Shown piece by piece: positions 1-6,082 of a stretch of DNA of 16,029 bases; the first letter of the stretch is position 1; each line of letters starts with the position of its first letter. Position numbers and translations under genes: made by a program. The DNA comes from Bacteroidales bacterium (GTDB taxonomy: Bacteria; Bacteroidota; Bacteroidia; Bacteroidales; UBA932): positions 1-16,029 of the forward strand of contig JAEEQI010000042.1 in the NCBI GenBank assembly GCA_016285215.1. Direction: 5' to 3'. The notes beneath the pieces were generated by a model. The model did not search any database. It was not told the DNA's origin and saw only the letters and a list, made by a program, of their open reading frames with translations.

Positions 1-217
1 GGATGTACAGGCCCGAGGAGTTGGTGCCCAGGTTCCAGACGGCCTCGCGGGATACCCCGTGGAGGGATTCGGGAAGGCGGCGGTAGCGGGGGCCATCGGC
101 CTGTGAAAATGCTTTACCGTACACCGGGAAGGCCGATGCGTCTACATAAATTACTTCCTGGCTCTTAGCCATCAGGCAGGCGGTCAGGAGGAATAACGAT
201 AGCAATAACTTTTTCAT
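1..217 (-). CDS. SGNH/GDSL-family hydrolase, secreted, N-terminal part (partial)
   Basis: This is the first 72 codons of a minus-strand gene that leaves the window at position 1. It starts at the ATG read from 217 to 215. The product opens with a signal peptide (MKKLLLSLFLLTACLMAKSQ; the single Cys does not form a convincing lipobox). After about 25 residues comes a stretch with RYRRLPES, then a segment ending VWNLGTNSSG (residues 59-68). That pattern resembles the small N-terminal GxDLY domain that precedes the SGNH hydrolase domain in many Bacteroidetes esterases. Family members are usually exported carbohydrate esterases or lipases. The catalytic Ser, Asp and His would lie outside the window, so activity cannot be confirmed. 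It is divergent from malQ with 78 bases between the two ATGs. Family assignment rests on the N-terminus only. Confidence 0.72.
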   Translation of the reverse strand, partial: MKKLLLSLFLLTACLMAKSQEVIYVDASAFPVYGKAFSQADGPRYRRLPESLHGVSREAVWNLGTNSSGLYI

Positions 218-221
218 ATAG

Positions 222-229
222 CAAAATTA
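222..229 (-). promoter_or_regulatory. Possible -7 box for the SGNH hydrolase gene
   Basis: Read on the minus strand this is TAATTTTG, a full match to the Bacteroidota -7 consensus TAnnTTTG. It ends only 4 bases before the ATG at 217, so transcription would start at or very near the start codon and the mRNA would be leaderless or nearly so. The -33 position (around 250-253) reads TTAA and is a poor match, which lowers confidence. Confidence 0.4.
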
Positions 230-241
230 CAAAAAAATACT

Positions 242-249
242 TAAATTTG
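242..249 (+). promoter_or_regulatory. Possible -7 box for the malQ operon
   Basis: TAAATTTG matches the Bacteroidota -7 consensus TAnnTTTG. A start a few bases downstream (about 253-255) would give a leader of roughly 40 nt that begins with the hairpin at 255-271. No good -33 TTTG is visible about 20 bases upstream, so the call rests on the -7 box and its position. Confidence 0.42.
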
Positions 250-254
250 TTAAG

Positions 255-271
255 CCTCGCCAAAGGTGAGG
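255..271 (+). promoter_or_regulatory. Hairpin at the 5' end of the malQ leader
   Basis: CCTCGCC, a loop of AAA, then GGTGAGG form a 7-bp stem with one G-U wobble. If transcription starts from the box at 242-249, this hairpin would sit at the extreme 5' end of the mRNA, where it could stabilise the transcript. On the minus strand it lies upstream of the SGNH gene's -7 box. No T-tract follows on either strand, so it is not a typical terminator. The role is inferred. Confidence 0.35.
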
Positions 272-295
272 TGTAACCACAGATAAAAACACAAT

Positions 296-2728
296 ATGAC
301 CGTAAATATTCAAATACATTACCGCGTATCCCTTGGGGAGAGCATCCATCTCCGACTGGGTAAGCGACGTATACCTATGGAGCCCACCCTGGGCGGCTTT
401 TGGCAGATTATGCTGAACGGCCACGACATCCACAACGGAGAGGTCTTTAGCTTTGAGTTGGTGCGGGATGGAAAAGTTGTCAAGCGTGAATGGCGCCACC
501 ACGTGTTTATAGCGCCGGTTTCTCAAAAGAATATCATAGTCCGCTCATACTGGAGGGCGCGGCCGGATAATTCGGCCTTTTATGCTTCGGCCTTCAGTGA
601 TGTCATTTTCCGCCGTCCGGACGGATCCTCTTTCCGCCATCCCCGCAAGGAGGGCCCCAGCCTGGGTAATGTGTGTTTCCGCATTTCGGCCCCGGAGGTC
701 AGAAGCAACGAGTCGGTGGGTATTGTGGGGTCCGGAAAAGTCCTGGGAGAATGGCAGAAGGTGCACCTGATGAGTGACGGCCAGTTCCCCTGGTGGTTCA
801 TCACTATGGACATTGATGAACCTATGGAATACAAGTTTGTCATTGCAGACACCAAGACCAAGCAGATCCGCCTGTGGGAAGAGGGTCCCAACCACTTCTT
901 TGCAGAGGTTCCGCCCAAAGATACGCAGCTCATAGTGGCAGATGTCCAGCCCAAGTTTGCCACCCGTCCCTGGAGAGGCGCCGGCGTTGCCGTTCCGGTG
1001 TTCTCCCTCCGCACGGAAGACAGCTTTGGCGTGGGAGAGTTCCACGATATCAAGAAACTGGTAGACTGGGCCCAGCAGACCGGCCAGAACGTGATTCAGC
1101 TGCTGCCGGTAAATGACACCACCATGACCCACGCCTGGCAGGACTGCTATCCCTACAATACCGTCAGTTCCTTTGCCCTGCATCCGCAGTACATCCATCT
1201 GCCGGAAGCCGGAGTGCGCGTAGACACAGCCTACAAGGCCAAACAGCAGGAACTGGAAGCCCTTCCGCAGGAAGATTACGAGCTGGTGAACAACACCAAA
1301 TTGGAACTGCTGAGAAAACTGTACAAGGGCGCCAAGGGCAAGCAGGTGAAGGCCAGCCCCGCCTTTGGAGCCTTTGTGGAGGCCAATAAGGAATGGCTGC
1401 TCCCTTACGCTGTTTTCTCGGTGCTCAGAGATCAGTTTGGAACGCCGGACTACTCCACCTGGGGAGAATGGGCCGCCTACAGCCAGCAGAAGGCCGAAGA
1501 AGCAGCCCGAAAGAATATGGAAGAAGTGGGCTTCTACTGCTTTATCCAATACCTGCTGGACGCCCAGCTCAAGGACGCCGTGAACTACGCCCACCAACAC
1601 GGGGTGGCCCTCAAGGGAGACCTTCCCATTGGCGTGAGCCGCCATAGCGTAGATACGTGGCAGCATCCGGAACTCTTCCACCTGGACAGCCAGGCCGGTG
1701 CACCCCCGGATGCCTTTACCGAGGATGGCCAGAACTGGGGCTTCCCCACGTACAACTGGGAAGAAATGGCCAAGGACGGCTACGCCTGGTGGAAAGCCCG
1801 CCTGGGTAAGATGGGAGAGTATTTTGACGCCTTCCGCATAGACCACATCCTGGGCTTCTTCCGCATCTGGGAAATCCCGTCCCAGTACAAGAGCGGCCTT
1901 ATGGGCCACTTCAGCCCGGCCCTTCCGTACTCCCTGCAGGAGCTGAAAAAGCTGGGCTTCAACCCCAAGGCCGGCAAGGACACCAACGTCCTCTTTGTGG
2001 AAGACCCCCGCAAGAAAGGCTTCTGGCACCCCCGTATTTCCGGAGAAAAGACGCAGCTCTTTGAAGCCCTGCCGGAAGAAAAGAAGAATGCATACAAAGA
2101 ACTCTACACGGATTTCTTCTGGTTCCGCCACAACGATTTCTGGAAAGCCGGCGCTATGAAAAAACTACCGGCCCTGCTCCGTTCTACGGGTATGCTCTGC
2201 TGCGGAGAAGACCTGGGAATGATACCCGGCTGCGTGCCCTCCGTGATGGAAGACCTCAATATCCTGAGCCTGGAAATCCAGCGTATGCCCAAGGATCCGG
2301 CGCATCCGTTTGCCCAACCCGAGAATTATCCCTACTGGTGCGTCTGTGCCACGGGAACGCACGATACCTCGCCCCTCCGTGCCTGGTGGGAAGAAGACCG
2401 CGCAACGACCCAGCGGTATTACAACGAGGTATTGGGCTGCGAGGGAGACGCCCCGTACTTCTGCGAGCCGTGGGTGGCAGACCTCATCATTGCCCAGCAT
2501 ATGAATTCCCCGGCTATGCTGGCCATCCTGCCCCTGCAGGATTATCTGGCCACGGACGGAGAAATCCGTTACCAGGGCAATCCGGCCGATGAAAGGATCA
2601 ACATTCCCGCCATCCCCCGTCACTACTGGCGTTACCGTATGCACTGCACGCTGGAAAGCCTCCTGGAAAACGATCATTTTAACCGGCATATCCGCACCCT
2701 GGTGGAAGCGGCAGGCCGCAATAGATAA
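296..2728 (+). CDS. malQ: 4-alpha-glucanotransferase (GH77, DPE2-like with N-terminal starch-binding domains)
   Basis: MalQ, or disproportionating enzyme, transfers alpha-1,4-glucan segments between maltodextrins and releases glucose, and acts in the cytoplasm. The 810-residue product carries two CBM20-like beta domains at the front (roughly residues 1-110 and 123-210) and then a GH77 barrel from about residue 226 to the C-terminus. This is the layout of plant DPE2 and of Bacteroidetes MalQ, longer than E. coli MalQ. Catalytic motifs are intact: FRIDH with the nucleophile D516, GEDLG with the acid/base E638, and GTHDTS with D690. There is no signal peptide. The ATG at 296 is preceded by an A-rich leader (AAAAACACAAT) and no Shine-Dalgarno. 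The next gene follows after 2 bases, so it heads a tightly packed run. Family call is secure; preferred acceptor (maltose or a heteroglycan, as for DPE2) is unknown. Confidence 0.95.
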   Translation: MTVNIQIHYRVSLGESIHLRLGKRRIPMEPTLGGFWQIMLNGHDIHNGEVFSFELVRDGKVVKREWRHHVFIAPVSQKNIIVRSYWRARPDNSAFYASAFSDVIFRRPDGSSFRHPRKEGPSLGNVCFRISAPEVRSNESVGIVGSGKVLGEWQKVHLMSDGQFPWWFITMDIDEPMEYKFVIADTKTKQIRLWEEGPNHFFAEVPPKDTQLIVADVQPKFATRPWRGAGVAVPVFSLRTEDSFGVGEFHDIKKLVDWAQQTGQNVIQLLPVNDTTMTHAWQDCYPYNTVSSFALHPQYIHLPEAGVRVDTAYKAKQQELEALPQEDYELVNNTKLELLRKLYKGAKGKQVKASPAFGAFVEANKEWLLPYAVFSVLRDQFGTPDYSTWGEWAAYSQQKAEEAARKNMEEVGFYCFIQYLLDAQLKDAVNYAHQHGVALKGDLPIGVSRHSVDTWQHPELFHLDSQAGAPPDAFTEDGQNWGFPTYNWEEMAKDGYAWWKARLGKMGEYFDAFRIDHILGFFRIWEIPSQYKSGLMGHFSPALPYSLQELKKLGFNPKAGKDTNVLFVEDPRKKGFWHPRISGEKTQLFEALPEEKKNAYKELYTDFFWFRHNDFWKAGAMKKLPALLRSTGMLCCGEDLGMIPGCVPSVMEDLNILSLEIQRMPKDPAHPFAQPENYPYWCVCATGTHDTSPLRAWWEEDRATTQRYYNEVLGCEGDAPYFCEPWVADLIIAQHMNSPAMLAILPLQDYLATDGEIRYQGNPADERINIPAIPRHYWRYRMHCTLESLLENDHFNRHIRTLVEAAGRNR

Positions 2729-2730
2729 GT

Positions 2731-3072
2731 ATGGAAAACGACTGGAAATCCCGCCTGGGCGTGGTTTACTCCACCAACCCCGACTTCCAATACCAGACGG
2801 AAGCCACGCAGGAGGCTGATACGCTTCCGCCGGAGAAACAGCGCCTTATAGTAGGAATAGACCGCCGCAACCGGGGTGGCAAGCAAGTCACCCTGGTAAG
2901 CGGTTTTGTAGGAAAGGCCGATGACCTCAAAGAGCTGGGCCGCGCCCTCAAAACCAAATTGGGGGTGGGCGGTAGCGCCAAAGAGGGAGAAATCACCATC
3001 CAGGGAGATTTCCGGGACAAGGTGGTATCCATTTTGCAGGCAATGGGCTACAATGCCAAAAGAGGCAATTAA
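2731..3072 (+). CDS. SUI1/YciH-family translation initiation factor-like protein
   Basis: This 113-residue protein has a flexible acidic N-terminus (about 1-37) and then a SUI1 (eIF1-like) domain at about 38-108, including the run RNRGGKQVTLVSGF and the later GVGGSAKEGEITIQGD. Bacterial relatives (YciH in E. coli) bind the small ribosomal subunit and affect initiation fidelity, at least in vitro; the physiological role is not settled. It starts 2 bases after the malQ stop and ends 3 bases before the likely GTG of the DUF4271 gene, so it is almost certainly cotranscribed with both. Length fits the family. Placement after malQ gives no clear functional link. Confidence 0.9.
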   Translation: MENDWKSRLGVVYSTNPDFQYQTEATQEADTLPPEKQRLIVGIDRRNRGGKQVTLVSGFVGKADDLKELGRALKTKLGVGGSAKEGEITIQGDFRDKVVSILQAMGYNAKRGN

Positions 3073-3075
3073 ATT

Positions 3076-3780
3076 GTGTTAGATTCGTTATTCAAATCCG
3101 GGAAACTCCTGCTGGAGACCACTGCGCCCGAGGCCGTAGCCCCGGAGGTACAGCCGTCTCCCTGGCTTCTGAACCTGATGCTGGTGGCGTTTGTGGTGCT
3201 GGCCATTGCCACCCTCAAGCGCTTCCTGCAGGTGCTCCCGTATATGGCAGACAGCTATCTCCGCGTTCGCGGCAGTGCCGCCTTGGAGGGCAGCATCCGC
3301 GTAAGCCAAGACCGTAACCTGGTGGCCTTGGTGCTCACCATCCCGGCCGTGATGCTGGTGTACCGTTACAAGCTGTATTCCCCGGAGTTGTTCCAGGAAC
3401 TAGATCCCAACTTCCAAGTGGCGGGTGTTTTCCTGGCTTTGCTGGCGTTTTGCCTGTTGAGGCATTTCCTGTATTTATGGCTCAGGCCGCGCCGCCGTTT
3501 TGATATTTTCCGACAGGCACATCGCGTGGGATATACGTACTTTATTATCTTGATGCTGTTGCTGCTTGTCACGGTGGGTATTTTGGCCCTCATAGGCCTG
3601 GATGACAGCATTGTGAGGCTGGTTTTGTACGGAGAAACGGCTTTTGTATACCTTCTCTTTTTGTTCCGCTGCGCACAAATTTTATCATTATCTTGCAATC
3701 ATTTGCGAACTTTTTTGTACCTTTGCGCGCTCGAAATTTTACCTGCAGCCCTGTTGGTGGTTTCGGCGTTAGTATTGTAG
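3076..3780 (+). CDS. DUF4271 integral membrane protein
   Basis: The product is 234 residues and highly hydrophobic, with about six membrane segments (roughly 30-46, 81-97, 114-135, 153-174, 179-200 and 211-232). A basic loop with RPRRR lies at about 137-141. It matches the Bacteroidota-specific DUF4271 family, which often sits directly upstream of hemD, as here. Its biochemical role is unknown. The start is taken as GTG at 3076, 3 bases after the preceding stop; no ATG lies near the N-terminus, so the start is less certain than others in the window. The last 30 codons are AT-rich and contain a promoter (3693-3725) for the downstream genes, which probably constrains codon use there. Confidence 0.8.
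   Translation: MLDSLFKSGKLLLETTAPEAVAPEVQPSPWLLNLMLVAFVVLAIATLKRFLQVLPYMADSYLRVRGSAALEGSIRVSQDRNLVALVLTIPAVMLVYRYKLYSPELFQELDPNFQVAGVFLALLAFCLLRHFLYLWLRPRRRFDIFRQAHRVGYTYFIILMLLLLVTVGILALIGLDDSIVRLVLYGETAFVYLLFLFRCAQILSLSCNHLRTFLYLCALEILPAALLVVSALVL
3693..3725 (+). promoter_or_regulatory. Internal promoter for hemD-rnpA-yidD-ubiE
   Basis: TACCTTTG at 3718-3725 is a full match to TAnnTTTG. A TTG core (3693-3695) lies 22 bases upstream as a plausible -33 element. A second TTTG at 3702-3705 is too close to be the -33. The predicted start is about 3730, leaving a leader of about 70 nt before hemD. The whole promoter lies inside the coding sequence of the DUF4271 gene, in a locally AT-rich patch. 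Confidence 0.65.
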
Positions 3781-3798
3781 AGAAGAAAGGTTTACAAA

Positions 3799-4539
3799 AT
3801 GAGCATCAAGAAAATCTTGGTTTCCCAGAACGCCCCCCGCGTTCTTACTCAATATGAGTCTGTTACGGAGAAATTCGGCGCAACCTTCGATTTCCGCCCC
3901 TTTTTCAAAATTGAACCTCTGACCTCCCGGGAATTCCGTGCCCAGCGAATCAACGTGCTGGATTATACGGCTATCATCTTTTCTTCCCGCCACGTCATTG
4001 ACGCCTTCTTCTCTCTGGCCGAAGAACTCAGAGCCAAGATTCCCGAGACTATGAAGTACTTCTGCACCACCGAAGCAGTGGCTATGTACCTGCAGAAGCA
4101 TATCGTATACCGCAAGCGCAAGATCTTCTACGGCACCGGCACCCCCGAGAGCGTGGTGGCCCTGATTGGCCCCAAGCACAAGGGAGAGAAGTTCCTGGTA
4201 GCCCAGAGCGACACTTCCAGCAGTGACACCCTCACCTCCCTGCTGCAGGCCCACGGCCTGGAGTACAACACGGGTGTGTTTGTGAAATCCGTGAGCCAGG
4301 ATCTCCACGATCTCAAGCTCCAGGATTACGATATGATTGTCTTCTACAACCCGGCCGATGTCAATTCCCTCCAGGAAAACTTCCCGGATTTCAAGCAGGG
4401 AGACATCAAGATGGTCTCTTACGGCAAATCCATTGTCAAAGCTATGGAAGAAGCCGGTCTTCGCATTGACGTCAAGGCCCCGTCTCCCGAGGCCCCGTCT
4501 GTAGCCAGCGCCATTGAGCAGTACCTGGGTACCCTCTAG
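3799..4539 (+). CDS. hemD: Uroporphyrinogen-III synthase
   Basis: HemD closes hydroxymethylbilane with inversion of ring D to give uroporphyrinogen III, the branch point for haem, sirohaem and cobamides. The 246-residue product has the expected soluble two-domain alpha/beta pattern: an N-terminal half opening KKILVSQNAP with IIFSSRHVIDAFF, and a second half with FYGTGTPESVVAL, DMIVFYNPADVNSL and a C-terminal SPEAPSVASAIEQYL. The family has few invariant residues, so the call rests on these patterns together with its position between DUF4271 and rnpA, a common Bacteroidota arrangement. It starts 18 bases after DUF4271 behind an A-rich leader, and ends 1 base before rnpA. It is probably driven by the promoter at 3693-3725. 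Confidence 0.88.
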   Translation: MSIKKILVSQNAPRVLTQYESVTEKFGATFDFRPFFKIEPLTSREFRAQRINVLDYTAIIFSSRHVIDAFFSLAEELRAKIPETMKYFCTTEAVAMYLQKHIVYRKRKIFYGTGTPESVVALIGPKHKGEKFLVAQSDTSSSDTLTSLLQAHGLEYNTGVFVKSVSQDLHDLKLQDYDMIVFYNPADVNSLQENFPDFKQGDIKMVSYGKSIVKAMEEAGLRIDVKAPSPEAPSVASAIEQYLGTL

Positions 4540-4540
4540 T

Positions 4541-4897
4541 ATGGATGAAAGCCTTCCCAAAATTGAACGCCTCTGCGGCAAGACTGCCGTGGTGGGGTTG
4601 TTCGAGCACGGGAAATCGCTTAGCGCCGGCTGTATCCGCTGCAAATATACTGTTAGGGCCGAAGAAGGGCCTTCCCGGATAGTGGTGTCCGTTCCCAAAC
4701 GCCACTTCAAGCGCGCCGTCAAGCGCAACCTCCTCAAGCGTCGTCTCCGTGAAGCCTACCGCCACCAGAAAGACCTCCTGGGGCCTTCCGTAGACATCCT
4801 GTTCATCTACACCTCCACCGAGGTGCTCCCTTACGAGACCATTTTTGCCGATATGGCCAACCTCCTTACCGCCGTTCGCCATGCTATCGGTTCTTAA
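4541..4897 (+). CDS. rnpA: Ribonuclease P protein component
   Basis: RnpA is the protein subunit of RNase P and helps the catalytic RNA cleave the 5' leader from precursor tRNAs. The product is 118 residues, basic, and has the RNR motif region [19 protein letters not shown] at about 56-74, plus the VPKRHFK lead-in. I take the ATG at 4541, one base after the hemD stop; an in-frame upstream start at 4514 would overlap hemD and add residues unlike the family. The 3' end overlaps yidD by 17 bases, an old and widespread coupling. In most phyla rnpA lies beside rpmH and dnaA; here it follows hemD instead. Confidence 0.93.
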   Translation: MDESLPKIERLCGKTAVVGLFEHGKSLSAGCIRCKYTVRAEEGPSRIVVSVPKRHFKRAVKRNLLKRRLREAYRHQKDLLGPSVDILFIYTSTEVLPYETIFADMANLLTAVRHAIGS

Positions 4898-5147
4898 ACA
4901 GATTCTGATTTTCCCTTTTGTACTGCTGATCAAGTTTTATCAGTTGTGCATCAGTCCGCTTACGCCGCCCAGCTGCCGGTTCACGCCCACGTGCTCGCAG
5001 TATGGGCTGGAAGCTTTTAAGAAGCACGGTCCCATCAAGGGCCTGTATCTGACCACCCGCCGTATTCTCCGCTGCCATCCGTGGGGCGGAAGCGGTTACG
5101 ACCCCGTTCCGGAAGAATTCCATTTCTTTAAGAAGAAAAATGCCTAA
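4881..5147 (+). CDS. yidD: Membrane protein insertion efficiency factor YidD
   Basis: YidD is a small membrane-associated protein thought to help YidC insert inner-membrane proteins. The 88-residue product starts with an amphipathic or hydrophobic segment (about 5-25), followed by the family signature [20 protein letters not shown] (25-44), with Cys32 and Cys38, and [12 protein letters not shown] with a third Cys at 65 just before it. I chose the ATG at 4881 ([11 protein letters not shown]) because it gives the usual family length; an in-frame ATG at 4845 would add 12 atypical residues inside rnpA. It overlaps rnpA by 17 bases and ubiE by 8 bases, so translation of the three is probably coupled. 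It has a C-terminal lysine-rich tail, as is common in the family. Confidence 0.94.
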   Translation: MLSVLKQILIFPFVLLIKFYQLCISPLTPPSCRFTPTCSQYGLEAFKKHGPIKGLYLTTRRILRCHPWGGSGYDPVPEEFHFFKKKNA

Positions 5148-5838
5148 GAAAGAGAATATCCAGCAGATGTTTGATGAGATTGCCCCTTCGTACGACAAGC
5201 TCAACCACATTATGTCCCTGGACGTGGACAAACTCTGGCGCCAGCACGCCCTCAAGGAGATTGTGGACGGCACTCCGCAGCAGATTCTGGACGTGGCCTG
5301 CGGCACTGGAGACAGCACCATCGTAACGGCCAAGGCCGCCGCTCCCGGCAGCCACGTAATAGGGGCCGATATCTCCGAAGGTATGATGGCCCTGGTGATG
5401 GACAAGGCCCGCAAGGCCGGCGTGGAAGACCGCGTCTCGCTCCAGGTGGCCGATGGCGAAAACCTGCCCTTTGAGGAGGCTACTTTTCACCGCGTAACCT
5501 GCGCCTTCGGCATCCGCAATTTCGAGCACAAGGAGCTGGGCCTCAAAGAGTTCCACCGTGTGCTAAAGCCCGGCGGCAAAACCGTGATCCTGGAACTTTC
5601 CCTCCCTTCCAACCCGGTGATCCGCTGGTTCTACGACCTCTATTTTATGCACATCCTGCCCTGGATTGGAGGCCGCATTTCCGGGGACAAAGCGGCCTAC
5701 AAGTACCTTCCGGCCTCGGTTCACGCCTTCCCGGCCCCGGACATCTTTCTGTCTATGATGCAGGATGCCGGTTTCCAAAAAGTCTATCAGCGTCCCTTCT
5801 CCTTCGGCCTTTGCCGTATGTATGTAGGAGAAAAGTAG
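5140..5838 (+). CDS. ubiE: Demethylmenaquinone methyltransferase (UbiE/MenG)
   Basis: This enzyme uses S-adenosylmethionine to C-methylate demethylmenaquinone, the last step of menaquinone synthesis; Bacteroidota use menaquinone, not ubiquinone. The 232-residue product has the family signature [17 protein letters not shown] (18-34), the SAM-binding motif LDVACGTGD (50-58), a post-I acidic motif near GADIS, and RVLKPGG (140-146). It is a class I methyltransferase of normal length and is soluble or membrane-peripheral. The ATG at 5140 lies 8 bases inside yidD, so translational coupling is likely. It is the last gene of the run; a long palindromic element begins 2 bases after its stop. Confidence 0.93.
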   Translation: MPKKENIQQMFDEIAPSYDKLNHIMSLDVDKLWRQHALKEIVDGTPQQILDVACGTGDSTIVTAKAAAPGSHVIGADISEGMMALVMDKARKAGVEDRVSLQVADGENLPFEEATFHRVTCAFGIRNFEHKELGLKEFHRVLKPGGKTVILELSLPSNPVIRWFYDLYFMHILPWIGGRISGDKAAYKYLPASVHAFPAPDIFLSMMQDAGFQKVYQRPFSFGLCRMYVGEK

Positions 5839-5840
5839 TC

Positions 5841-6022
5841 GCCCTCTCCGAAGTATTACCCTCTGAAACCCTCCGGGGCTTCGCCCCTTCGTCCCTCCCA
5901 CAGCTTTTTGAACATTTTCTCCGGAAGCAAGCTTCCTCCGAAAATATCCAAAAATCTGCGGGCCCCTCCCCCTTATCGCCGGGGGTGGCGAAGGTTTCCG
6001 AGGGCAATACTTCTCCGAGGGC
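5841..6022. repeat. Extragenic 182-bp imperfect palindrome (REP/MITE-like)
   Basis: The outer arms 5841-5870 and 5993-6022 are inverted copies with 25 of 30 positions matching and no gap. Moving inward, 5878-5900 and 5955-5992 are more loosely related (TTCGCC and C-rich blocks). The core arms 5905-5928 and 5931-5954 match at 19 of 24 positions around a central GGAAGC-AA-GCTTCC. Internal hairpins include GGGGC-TTC-GCCCC near 5874-5886. Because it is palindromic, the two strands read alike: each has an open frame containing EVLPSET and, at its far end, VSEGNTS. It fills nearly the whole gap between ubiE and the next promoter. It could fold as a long stem in RNA and act as a terminator or mRNA-stabilising element. 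Whether it is dispersed in the genome cannot be seen from one copy. Confidence 0.75.
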
Positions 6023-6043
6023 TAAACATATAAATCTTTTTCT

Positions 6044-6051
6044 TATCTTTG
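6044..6051 (+). promoter_or_regulatory. -7 box for the DUF2723 gene
   Basis: TATCTTTG matches TAnnTTTG exactly. It lies 31 bases before the ATG at 6083 and about 21 bases downstream of the palindrome. The -33 region (about 6018-6024) has no clear TTTG. Predicted start is about 6056, giving a leader of about 27 nt. Confidence 0.55.
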
Positions 6052-6082
6052 TAGTTCTAGTAGTTGATTTGAATTGCAAAGA

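Noticed and set aside
545..2131. A 528-codon minus-strand frame opposite malQ, and similar frames at 9581-10618 and 10628-11836
   Set aside because: Each lies antisense to a gene with intact catalytic motifs and shows no domain of its own; high G+C and codon bias explain them.
4514..4540. Upstream in-frame start for rnpA that would add nine residues
   Set aside because: It lies inside hemD, the extra residues are not typical of RnpA, and the ATG at 4541 directly follows the hemD stop.
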